64,000 nt of DNA from Saxidomus purpurata (Eukaryota; Mollusca; Bivalvia; Venerida; Veneridae): assembly GCA_022818135.1 (NCBI GenBank), contig JAFMSR010000012.1:30937550-31001549 (forward strand). The letters are read 5' to 3'. The position numbers were made by a program, and so were the translations under genes. Each line of letters begins with the position of its first letter. The stretch's first letter is position 1. Shown here one piece after another: positions 45,455-57,000 of this stretch. The notes beneath the pieces were generated by a model. It was not told where the DNA came from. It saw only the letters and a list, made by a program, of their open reading frames with translations, and ran no database searches.

Positions 45455-46730
45455 TATATCTTATGAAAAATATATTCTAGCTATGGACGCAAGTCTATGA
45501 ATAAGCTGTATAGCTTTATTCTCAATCCTGGATATATGCTGTTTATATATGAATTGTAATTGTTCATGCTTTGATATACAAATAAATAATGTTTAAACTA
45601 AGTCTATGAATAGCTTCGTGAAAAAAACTTAACACGTATTTTTTTCTCCATTCAAGACATCTGGGGCATGAACTTAGACATGTACACAAACTTCAAGAAC
45701 AGATACGTCACTTAAAACCATATCCGCAAACTAAACGTCTTAACAAATACAATAGAAAAAAGGAATAATTAAATGATAAGATGAAAATCACATTAAATAT
45801 ATTTTTCAAACAATCAAAATGTAAATTAGTGCTTACAACTGAATAAATTCAATAGAAATAGCAGCAGGTGTAATATCAATATAATTTATTTAATTCATAT
45901 AAGTAATATTGATCATGGATAAAATGTATTTCTATCATTTACCGTTCAAATAAAAAAAAGATAAATATAAATTTCGTTAATAAAATCCATTCTGTCTTAA
46001 AATAAAGTAGCAAAAATAATTATGTATCCTAAAAATATCGGTTGCGAAGCAACACCTGTCAATCGAAACATCGCTCGGCCTTTTCTGTAGAAATTACTGT
46101 AGAGCTTTTATCTCGCTGACTATACATTTTTTAACCAACTATTAAAGTTTCAAACCAATACTCAAATCTAATATGCAAACTTAATACTATGTATGGCTAA
46201 CTTAGGCTCGCCACACATATAAACAGATCCTTTTCTTAGTAACTGGGGCATGTGCTTTTAAGCCATGGTGGTTACAGTATTCTTAATTATGAATATATAT
46301 CAACATCTATGTACCTGTTTATATTTATCTGGCATGCAGTGGCTCCAACTTCTTCAACATCAATAAAACAGGCATTCACATCCAGCTATCTTATAAAGGA
46401 AATTGCTGGAAAATAACACTTTTGCCATACACAGTGGGTCAAACATATATCATATATTATTATACCTCACGTGCTTTTCCCAATATAAAATTCCCATACC
46501 GCATCGGTGAACAAAAAGTGATGTTACCCATGTAACATCATGATGTTACACCCCTGTAAGTCTGAAAATAGATTATTGGGTTCCCAATAAAATTTCCTCT
46601 CAGGCGCTTATTAAATTAATAGCGTCTGGATCAATGTACGTTTAAAGTTTTGTTATTTCATTGAATTAAATTTGTAACACTTGTCTGTATCAATATTGTC
46701 AATTTCTTAATTCGTATTTTTGCGGTATAA
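45455..46730. other. No recognised gene
   Basis: AT-rich. A 'GTGATGTTACCCATGTAACATCATGATGTTAC'-type local palindrome cluster lies at about 46520-46552. Nothing else supportable. Confidence 0.4.
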
Positions 46731-46734
46731 TGAA

Positions 46735-46877
46735 ATAAATATCACATGCACTTGAGGATGATAGTAGATATTGTGAATCCTTGAAAAGTAATGTCAACCT
46801 CGGCTTCGCCTCAGTTGACATTACTTTTCTCGGGTTCACAGTATCTGCTTTCACCCTCAAGTGCATGTGATATTTAT
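46735..46877. repeat. Near-perfect 143-bp palindrome (MITE-like)
   Basis: Arms of about 68 bp: ATAAATATCACATGCACTTG then AGGATGATAGTAGATATTGT and GAATCCTTGAAAAGTAATGT, with the complement from GACATTACTTTTCTCGGGTT onward; the centre is CCTCGGCTTCGCCTCAG. No coding capacity. The transcript would form a very long hairpin. Confidence 0.85.
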
Positions 46878-47066
46878 ATATTGTCCATCATACAAAGCTT
46901 TTAATGCTTCGTACTGTCTGTCGTGCAGCTCATCAGTAGAACCTAGGTCTCTTTATGCTGCAGCTAAACTCTTGACTGAGACAGATCTGTCATCGCTGAG
47001 ATTATAGAAAACGAGATGTAAAAGCATATAATTTGATAAAGAATATAGAGGATAATTGTTGGTTTC

Positions 47067-47191
47067 GGTGTAAGATCACGTTATAATTTCACTGAGTGGG
47101 CACCAAAAGTGATATTTTCACGAGTGTCGCAGCCACGAGTGAAAATAACAACTTTTGGTGTTCACGAGTGAAATTAACGTGATATTACACC
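47067..47191. repeat. 125-bp palindrome (MITE-like), related to 35394-35455
   Basis: GGTGTAAGATCACGTTATAA, TTTCACTGAGTGGGCACCAA and AAGTGATATTTTCACGAGTG face their complement around a short TCGCAGC centre. A single arm recurs inside the LINE fossil at 35394-35455, so this is a dispersed family. Confidence 0.8.
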
Positions 47192-47199
47192 AACATTTT

Positions 47200-50100
47200 T
47201 TCTTTTCATTTTATGGTTAAAACTCTACTTTTATTGAGTTTGTATCTATAAAATAACGAAAATCGCGGGAAACGTCATCAGAAAATAAAGCGCAATTGAC
47301 ATTGACAAATGTTATTACCACGTATGTTTAAATATGCGTTGATGTTATTGAAAAGTATAAGTAACATTTTATCTTTTTTTTAAGGAAGCTTTAACCATGG
47401 ACACGATCATTTATCAACTTTTACCTACTGTAATAATAGCTATGCAGTAGCTGATTATGAAAAACAGGAGCTAGTCTATCATTTGCTATGACCCATACTG
47501 TGAATACACAAGTCTGTCTGGATCTGTGGCCACATATCTCACATTCCTGTTCAATTGTCTTTAACTCTGGCAATTTGGGCTCAATTTCACCCGCCAAATC
47601 GAGGGTGATTTTGGTCTGATAAAAAAATAGTCAAGTTTTAAGTTTATAAATGGTACGTCAGGTCCATGTGGGCATATGCTGATTAAACACAAATTAATAA
47701 CATTACATAATGGTAGGACAATGACATACAGGATGTTTTAAGCAATTTCATAACTGTGTTATATAGACAATGACTGTAACTGTATATTTGGGAAAAAAAG
47801 GGGTTTTGAACATTTCGAGTTAGTTTGAGAAGATCTAAATAATGCAAGCATTTGCTTAAAAATACTCACTTGACCTTATTAGGTCATATCTTTCGTTTGT
47901 TGTCAAGTCTTAATTTAAGTAGTTCAAATTTAAAACTATTTGTGTGGTTTATATAATACTTATCGACACATTTAATTCTCATTAGATCAAAGCAGGTGGT
48001 GAAACTTGTCACCAACATCAAAAAGTTCATGTTCTATTACATCATTCAATATTAAAAAACGTTCCCTCTTCTATATAGGAAATTTACGGTGAATTTGAAT
48101 TACATTTTTGCAATGTATTCAGGTACTATATTCAAATAAGATTCGAAAAAAAATGTTTTGTGGATACGATAACTAATGCATTTACTACATTCTTGTGGAA
48201 TTCCCCTGCTGAATAAATTTGTTGTTTTCTTCAAAATGTTCTTAACTTTACCCTTAAAACAGTAACATTTTTTTACATACTGGTTCCACCAATTTTCGGA
48301 CATCCGAATCCCATCAATTAGAGTTTGGACACTGAGCGTCATTGTTGACTAACATATATTTGAGTGCAACCAAAAGTTCGATACACGACATCACACTCGC
48401 CTATCGTAACAACTGGGATACACAACTTTGCATTCAGCAAATGTACAAAATTATGTTGAAGTTGATCAATTATTTCACCGTCTTCACATACCAACACATA
48501 TGACCAATGTGATGTAGGGTTTATGACATTCTGGAAGACGGTTAAAAATATGAAATGTTAATATAGCAAAAGATTTAGATTTGTTGTTGTTTTGTTTTAC
48601 TTTGCATGAAAAAACTAGTAACTTATTTTACATTTATGTAACAATAATTTGTACATAAAAGTCCATTCCGTTGTTGCGCTAGGGTAACAGGGCATAATAT
48701 CATTTTCGTGAAATGGACACCATTCCGTTTTTAGCCATAGTCTCCAAGAAAGATAACTCGTGTTAGCTCTTCACAAAAGAGATAGTGCAGAGTTGTACAC
48801 AATCGTAAACAGGTAAAGTTGGAAATGCAGTCAGCTTCATTGTAGTTATTGTTGAGTTTTGATCATCTGTAGCATTTCCGTTATGGTGGAAAAAAATTTG
48901 CAACACGTGTTTAAGTGCTTGTTTCATGTAATATTGCTTTGCTAAATTATGTTCACCGCAATCATAGCAAAATTTTTATTTCTGCACATGTGGAAATAAT
49001 CAGCAGATCAGTTTGTATATGGAAAGCCCAACGGTGACATGCAAATGCTAATGCTTACCTTGCCATTTGTTATTGCTGAATGGCAGTTGTTAATTGCTTG
49101 ATGCTAACCTCCATTTGCCAAATGCTAATTATTCATTGCTATTTCCATATTGTCAGACATCCGTAAGTTTATAATTAAAATTAAAAACATTCATTTCTAT
49201 GTCTTTGTCAAAATTAAACTGAATAAAAGTCAGTGGGTTCACATGTGCTGACGGTACCTAATACGAAATTGTCTGTCTTTGCCAAAACATTCTGATAGAA
49301 ATCAACAAAGGCAGAAAGTTGAGGTACTAGTTGGTGGGACACATGCCCTGGCAACTGTTTTCTCTTAATTTCTCATTCCTTAAAGTTAGTTGATTTTCAT
49401 GGGGTTTTCTTTTTCAATAACTTTGGCTCAAAAAGTTCCCTGATTACGCCTGTGTGCATGACATATGCAAATAGAATGGTTTAATATTTTCAATCCACAT
49501 ATTGAATAAATTAATTCTCAATCCCACTAAATTTTATATTATTTTAAAGTGTATAAAATTATCTTAAAAATGGTGTATTAATTATTGAATCTTTAATTTG
49601 TCAATAAACAGTATGAACAATGAAAGGTGTTGCTAGTATCATTGTTTCATTGATCATTTTTACCATTGTTTGTTTTCCCATGTATTGCATTGAAACTTCC
49701 TTAAAGCAGTTAGCAATTTGAACTTATGCAATCATCAAGTAAGGTAATTTTTTAATTAATTTGATTAGTTATAGTCCTTGTTAGTGTAGTTAGTTTTCAA
49801 CTTTTGCATGCTAGATACTATGATCTCAGTTACAGCTCTTTGGATAGATTTTGAAGTTCATTAAAGTTAAGTGGTACTGAATTGTCAAGTTATGTAGCTG
49901 CTGACCAAATTTAAAACAAATTATGGGCTTTTTTGTGGACGTTTGCATGCAATCAAACCAGTAAAACTTAAAAACTCTTGACTGAATTTAAAATCAAATT
50001 GTTGTCCTTCAATTCAACTGCTGGTTACTGCATACTGCATGTACATTCATACGTATGTATCTCAGTAACTAAGCTTAAATGATCGAAAACATGGGTATTA

Positions 50101-50920
50101 AACCAGCAGGTTAGGCAACTCTAGAATTTAATTTAAATTATAACCCTTGTTTGATGTAGAAGTTTTGGTTAAAGGTTTGCATGTAAGCAACTGTCAATCA
50201 TACCCTGATTACATTATAGATATTTTTGGCACTTAATTGAAAATTTAAGTGAAGTGTTCGTAGTTATCAACAAGCTACAGGAAAAATAACTGTATTGTGG
50301 ACATAACCATAATCAGTCCTAGTAGTGCTTAAAACCACTGTAGTGATATATCAACAATGTAGACAATAAAAAGGGCAGGCTGCCCTCAAAAAGGGGCAGG
50401 AAGCATTTAGTTTGGGACAGGGTTCTTTTTGCGTGTTTGAAGACTTTCATCAGCTCAAAATCAGAAAGTCTCCTATACCAGTGATTGAAATATTTCTATA
50501 AATAAATTTTGCAAAAGCTTGATATATAATGAGTCTATTACTAAAAATGTTGAAAAATGCTTCCTCAAGTATTCAAAAGATTTCTATATCTTCTGTTCTA
50601 TGGGGTCAAACAAAAGGGCAGCAGGGGAGAGGCAAAAATGGACAGGGTGTTGCACCCTGCTTAAGAAGAATGTACCGTTGATACTTGCTTATAAGCCGAA
50701 GTTTTGAGAACCAATTTTTTACCTCAAAGTCACCCCGTTGTCTTATACGAGGGTGCACAGCCTTCTCAAGATTTTTATCCAGTCGATTGTATACATATTA
50801 AATTTAAAAAATAATTGCCGAGCGATGTACATTTATAGCGTGATATATTGCATCACCAAAAATAAAGCTTATTCATATTAAACATCGTCTATTCCAAACA
50901 AGTATTTTCATTATGCCCCC
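47200..50920. other. No recognised gene; possible degenerate repeat
   Basis: AT-rich. At 49740-50220 three weakly similar stretches share 'TTTGCATGC/TTTGCATGTAAGCAA', suggesting an eroded tandem core. At 50660-50760 'CTTGCTTATAAGCCGAAGTT' and 'GTCTTATACGAGGG' recall DNA-transposon ends, but no partner was found. The minus frame at 48100-48342 is not recognisable. Confidence 0.35.
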
Positions 50921-51850
50921 GAAGGGTGGCAAATTAAAAGTCTGTCTGTCTATCCATCTGTGCGTCCCCACTTACAAATTCGTGTCCAGACTGTAACTCT
51001 GTCATGCATTGACGGATTTTAAAATAACTAGGCGCAAATGTCAAGCACATCAAGACGACATGTCGCGTGCAAGACCCACGTCCCTACCTCAAAGATCAAG
51101 GTCACACTTAGAGTTTGAAGGTAATGGAATCCTGTATATATATGCACACATTCGTGTCCGGACTGTAACTGTATCATGCATTGAAGGATTTTAAAATGAC
51201 TTGGCACAAATGTCTAGCACATCAAGACGATGTGTCGCATGCAAGACCAAGTCCCTACCTCAAAGGTCAAGGTCACACTTAGAGCTTGAAGGTAATGGAA
51301 TCCTGTATATATGCACACATTCGTGTCTGGACTGTAACTTTGTCATGCATTGAAGGATTTTAAAATAATTTGGCACAAATGTCTAGCACATCAAGACGAC
51401 ATGTCGCGTGCAAGACCCACGTCCCTACCTCAAAGATCAAGGTCACACTTAGAGTTTGAAGGTAATGGAATCCTGTATATATATGCACACATTCGTGTCC
51501 GGACTGTAACTGTATCATGCATTGAAGGATTTTAAAATGACTTGGCACAAATGTCTAGCACATCAAGACGATGTGTCGCATGCAAGACCAAGTCCCTACC
51601 TCAAAGGTCAAGGTCACACTTAGAGCTTGAAGGTAATGAAATCCTGTATATATGCACACATTCGTGTCCAGACTATTACTTTGTCATGCATTGATTGATT
51701 TAAAAATGACTTGGCACAAATGTCAAGCACATCAAGCCGATGTGTTGCATGGATTTTAAAATTACATACCACAGTTATTGAGCACATGGAGAGGACAAGG
51801 ACTGTGAGACACCTCTTTTGGGGGCATTCGTCACTTGTGAGGGACAGCTC
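50914..51850 (-). repeat. Tandem-core element, 'GCCCCC...GGGGGC' terminus type, with two-unit higher-order structure
   Basis: One end is TTATGCCCCCGAAGGGTGGC (about 50914), the other CTTTTGGGGGCATTCGTCAC (about 51816). Next to the first end is a GTCTGTCTGTCTATCCATCT tract, the complement of the GAC-rich tract seen beside the hairpin end of the other elements, so this copy is inverted. The core has about five units of 170 bp ('GACTGTAACT.TGTCATGCAT', 'GCACAAATGTCTAGCACATC', 'GGTCAAGGTCACACTTAGAG'). Units alternate in two versions (ACATGTCGCGTG and ATGTGTCGCATG), giving a nearly identical 341-bp repeat at 51009 and 51350. Confidence 0.85.
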
Positions 51851-51859
51851 TTGTTATAA

Positions 51860-52340
51860 TCCAAAATTATCAGATAACAGTAAATATAACACCATGCTGA
51901 AAAAGCTGTATGGAGAGTCAAGCATATTTTCATGAGACATTTTGTTACATGTTCATGTATTTTTTCAGCAGTTGGTGTCAGTCACATGCTAAATGAAAGA
52001 TGGATGCAAAGAAAGTTAGATGGACAGCCATAGTGATAACAAGTCCCAGTCAGGAATGGTCTCACACCTTACAGAGAGGTATAGTAGCATCACTGATATT
52101 GTAGAACCGAGGTCGGACTTTACGCCAGATTCTCATAGTTACTGTTTATTGTAATTACATGTGTCCAAAAATGAAGGTAGAACCTAAGATATTTGTTTGT
52201 GTACATGTATATGGAAATAATTTGTACCTATTGCTGAATTTACCAATTTAATAATGTCAAGGAAACCAGGAAACATTGTACAACAGACAAGACTGGTTTC
52301 AGTGTTTTGTCTCAAAAAATCAGAAACTAAATTAAGTGAT
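51860..52340. other. No recognised feature
   Basis: Between two tandem-core elements. No exon, tRNA-like boxes or inverted ends found. Confidence 0.45.
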
Positions 52341-52345
52341 TCATT

Positions 52346-53209
52346 TTAAGCTCACCTGAGCACAAAGTGCTTAAAGGTGAGTTATTGTGATAGCCTGGTG
52401 TCTGTCGTCTGTCTGTCTGTCCACACTTTACCTTATGTATGCAATAGAGGCTGCATTTTTCAATGGATCTTCATTAAACTTGGCCAGAATTAGTAATTCT
52501 GAACAACCATTTAGTTGTTTATGATATACTTTACATGAAACAAACGAACAACAAATATCTTGCTACTCCCTCACTTCTCCTTGTAGACTCCAAACTTCTC
52601 CCTATTTTCAGCTCAGGGAGAAGTGTCTTCTCCCTCAAATTTTGCTCTAGCTAGGCCCCTGATTACTATCTTGAAAAAATCTAGGTCGAATTTGAACATG
52701 AGTCATCTGGTGTCAAAAACTAGGTCATGGGGTCAAATCATAGAAAAACCTTGTATATGCAATAGAGGTTGCATTTTTCATTTGATTTTCATGAGACATG
52801 GTCAGAATAATTGCCTTGATGAAATGTAGACCGATTTTAAACATGGGTCATCTAGGGTCAAAATCTAGGTCACAGGGTGAAATTGTAGAAAAAACATGTG
52901 TATTTAAAAGAGGTTGCATTTTTCATTCTATCTTCATAAAACTTTGTCAGTATGATTGTCTTAATGAAATTTAAGTCAAGTATGAATATGGGTAATCTGA
53001 GGTCAAAACTAGATAACCTGGTTAAAAACCTTATGTATGCCATACAGGTGACATTTACAACCCAATCATCATGTAAATTGGTCAAAAGGTTTGCCTTGTC
53101 AAGGTCAAACAGAATGTTTGTGTTTTTGAAAATAGTTTAGGGTTGAAGTTTGGTCACATATTGTCATAAGTCGCAGGTGAGCAATATAGGGACCTTTTGG
53201 CCGTCTTGT
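52346..53209 (-). repeat. Pearl-like element, third core family, complete, inverted
   Basis: The hairpin end is on the left: TTAAGCTCACCTGAGCACAA with AGTGCTTAAAGGTGAG, then GTCTGTCGTCTGTCTGTCTG. The other end is on the right: GCAGGTGAGCAATATAGGGA with CCTTTTGGCCGTCTTG, the complement of the 'GGCCAAGATGG...TCGCTCACC' left end type. The core has about four units of roughly 145 bp ('GCAATAGAGGTTGCATTTTT', 'AACATGGGTCATCTAGGGTC', 'AAAATCTAGGTCACAGGGT') unlike either core of the other pearl-like copies. Confidence 0.82.
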
Positions 53210-53214
53210 TTACA

Positions 53215-54013
53215 TGTACAGCAAGACTTTGATAACTCAATGTCCCACAGGCACAAGAAAAATGCTCAAGTTATTGAAGGTCTCCCATTCCTGGCATTTA
53301 TGAGAGAAAATGTCTCAAACTTTTGTTCTTATTAATAAAGTGCATTCATTTCTCCACCTGATTTACTTAAATGTGCACAAGTTTTATTAATGACCTACCA
53401 CAATGTACCATGATGAATTTACTTAATGAAAATAAAATCAATGTTTATTTCCATGGTACCTGTGATTCTTTATGATATAACTGTTATAACACTTTTGACA
53501 TTTTCATAGAAAACATCTGCGATACTTGCTTTATGAAGCAATTTATTCCAGTTATTGAAAAGAAAAACAAAACTACTTTTAAATTCTATTTCATGTATTG
53601 AAGTATTAATTTAATTTCTTCACTCAAAACGTGAAACCCGCAGACCAATTTTATCTGCTTTTCATCTCATTAAATCAAAGTAATAAGTGTATTAAGTTGG
53701 AGATAATTAAAATGTGCGGATAATCTATACAGTTGATCCATTAAATGAACAATTGATAGGCAATGAACACTCAATGAAAATTAACAATAGAAGTTTTTTA
53801 TGTGACATGCAAAAACAATTGATGCTGTGGTGAAGGTATGAACAGATTTATTTAATCAGCGATTTTCGAGTTACTGCAGGTAAATTAAAACGAACTGTCT
53901 GATGGGTAACAGTAAACATGCTGTTTATTATAAGAATTGGCTGTCCAGGACAGGTGGCTGTACAGCAGAGAGATGGAGATAAGATAGATTAAAAAAAGAT
54001 AACTTGATTTCAG
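53215..54013. other. Upstream of or within the first visible FCSK intron
   Basis: No recognisable coding exon. FCSK exon 1, expected to encode a short N-terminus ending just before the ELELRQC block, was not found here or upstream. Confidence 0.4.
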
Positions 54014-57000
54014 AGCTTGAGTTGCGACAGTGTAAAGGTTATATAGACCAAGATGCATTTCTTCTGGCAGTGGAAGATCCTAAGGCATATGTTGGCAGTG
54101 GAGGTGCAACAATTAATGCCCTTCTCACAGTTGCAGAGTATATCAGTGCTCAAAGGGGTTACTCAGTAAGTACAGGAGTTCCTTAACCCTTGTTTAGCAC
54201 AATTTTTGAAATTGATGTGTTCACCTTTCAACTTAGACAGTACCATTAATTGTCAAAGGGATTTCCAACAAACTTTAACTGACTGAATAGCAAACAGCAC
54301 AGATGGTGATCAAGGTACATGGACTTGCAGACTGATCCTGATCTACACCGAGTGTAATGCCATAATCATTTGTTGGAAGCAGGGCGAGGATTGAACAAAT
54401 TACTGCACACACACCCAAAATGTGAAGTTTTGTATATTATGGCAAAACATTTACATAAGATTTTTAGGTTTCCGTATAATGTGAGATGGTAGAGATAGAT
54501 GTAACACTAATATATCTGTTGTCAGTAGGTGTTTACAATTTCTGATATATCAAACCATTTAATTTGGATATAAGCCATATTTAAGTGCATTTTAATGCTA
54601 GATAAACAAATACAAATGAAATTTAGCTATGATGTAATTTAATAAGATGCATATACCTTTACCAGGAAAAATATTGAAAATGAAGGAAGTGAGTCATATT
54701 TCAGATATTAATGTAAATGTATTTATTTACAGGTGTTGACATCAGAAGTGTTGAAAGACTCCTACATTCTTATCTTACACAATGTGAGTTTTAATTACTC
54801 CATGGGAAGTAGAACATATAATGGTGGGGAAATAAAGTGAATAAAGTTTATTTGGGCTCTTTCAAGGCTGAGTAAACAACATAATCAAAAGCTGAAGTAA
54901 TTTAAGAAAAGTAAAAGGTTGAATGTTTGCCTACAAACATGGTCTTAATAGCCAGTGTGGTACCAGAGAAAAATTCCCTTGCATGTTAAGTTTGGCTTGC
55001 AAATATTGAAGTGAAGCAGTAATGGACAGATGCTCAGATGTAGACTGCCTCTGCAGTTAAGTGGTTAGAGTTGCTGACTTGAAGTCACTGTAACCTCTCA
55101 CTGATAAAGGGGCATTTGTTCAAGCCCTGCTACTAACTATGTTTCTTTATATGAGGAAGTTGACAGTTTCTTACGGATGATAGTTCTCTTCCCAGCAATG
55201 ATAGTTAGATAATACTGCCCACTTATAAAAGTAAATATAATATGGTTAGAAACCCAGCAAAATGAAAGATGCCTAAAATCTTATATGAGGCAGCAATATA
55301 CAGAGGCTCTGTAGCCAGAAAAGTATAAAATGTGTGTTGCTCTTTTTGCATATAGTCACCACTTAGCATATAAATTTTTGTGTTTACTTTGATAGGGAAG
55401 AAATTATGCCTATGACCCTTGTGGCCGACCCTTTACAACTTTACCAGTAAAGCAGAATGGCCAGGATCCAGATGGGTTAACATGCATGATAGATATGCTA
55501 GTGAAACTTATATCAGAAAAGGTAAGTACTATTAGTTTTCTGTTGCTGAAGAAGTTGTACATGTATGATGTGGTAAATAGGTGAACGAAATGGGTCTACA
55601 TTAGACTTAATAGGTTGGTCAGGTCTGGACCTGATAAGGCCAGAGATAAATATTTGTTAAGAGGAGCATGAGAAGTGAAAATGAAATTAATAATAATTTA
55701 ATTATAATTAGATTTCACAAAAGAGACAGAAGAATTTTGAGAAACAACAACATGTAACAGATGATTTCAGAAGGTTTAACTAAAAAATGTATCAATTGAT
55801 ATTAATAAATCTTACACATGTGTTTAACAGCCATGTCATTGTACAGTACAGATATTGAAAAATGGATAAACGATACTGCATGTAGCTTTAAATTTCTGGA
55901 GCTAAATATTCTTGGAAGGGTCCGTTTATTAAGGGTTGTAGACTTTTATTGCAATTAGTAGAGGCACAAAAATGTCAGTAGGTTTTGAAATGTGTATATA
56001 AATAATCATTCTGAAAATGAATTTTGGGACAGACAATTACCATGGATACTGGGAAAATAAGAAGCCTGCATACTGTTTTTGTATAAGCTAAAGGTTAACT
56101 ATGTCTTTTACATTGATTGTATGCTAACATCCTGTCAAAACAATAAATGATCCATGATCATGACAGTGTGCAAAAGCAAAGGCCTTAGTGGATGTAATAA
56201 ACAGTTTTTCAGCTAGAAAAGTATAAAATCTAATATTACAAGTAAGTTCTTTTGTAAGGATCTGGTAGTGTTATATAAGTTGTTGCTGTATTTACTAAGC
56301 TGTTTATTGTATGACAGATTGCAGTGAAGTCGGCACCAGGTGTGTGGGTCAGTAGTACAGATATGATCCTCTCTATGCCTCACAATGCAGGTGATCTTCT
56401 TTTGTCTTAGCCTTTTACCCCACCTTCCTGTCAGTACAACTTGTTAGATTAAACACTGCTCAAAAGAAACACTTAATTTTACTTTATGAGCATATACATG
56501 TATATTTGGGTAGTTTTGGCCTACAGTGTGCATGTAAATTTATGAATGAAGATTTACTATCCAACTGGAAAGTTGGACGTGGCAGATTACCAGAATGATT
56601 CTGTCTTTGCTACCAGTGCAGATCATGACCAGCCTGTACATCTTTGCAGCCTGATCATGATCTGCACTGTTGGTTGACTCTCCAGTCACCTGATACACAG
56701 TGAGTCCCTTTAAACAAATGATGGTACTGGCCCCATAAAAGATTTGACAGATCAATTTTAAAGTTTGTGGCAGTAATGTTAAAGATTAGGCAATTTGTGT
56801 GAATTGTCATAACTCTTTTGAGATGTACTAGTCTATGCTGTCTGTAAAAAATAACAGTTATTTTGATGATAATCAAACAGACATACCCTGGGAAGACTGC
56901 AATGTTTGTGCAATCACTGTACCATCTACACCGAGCTACTGCCGTCAGAATGGAGTGTACAAAGTCAGTGATCAGGTAATTATATATTCAAGCTCTGATA

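Noticed and set aside
50914..51850. Regular repeats that could suggest a CRISPR array
   Set aside because: Units are 145-170 bp and contiguous without unique spacers, and the genome is eukaryotic; these are tandem-core mobile elements.
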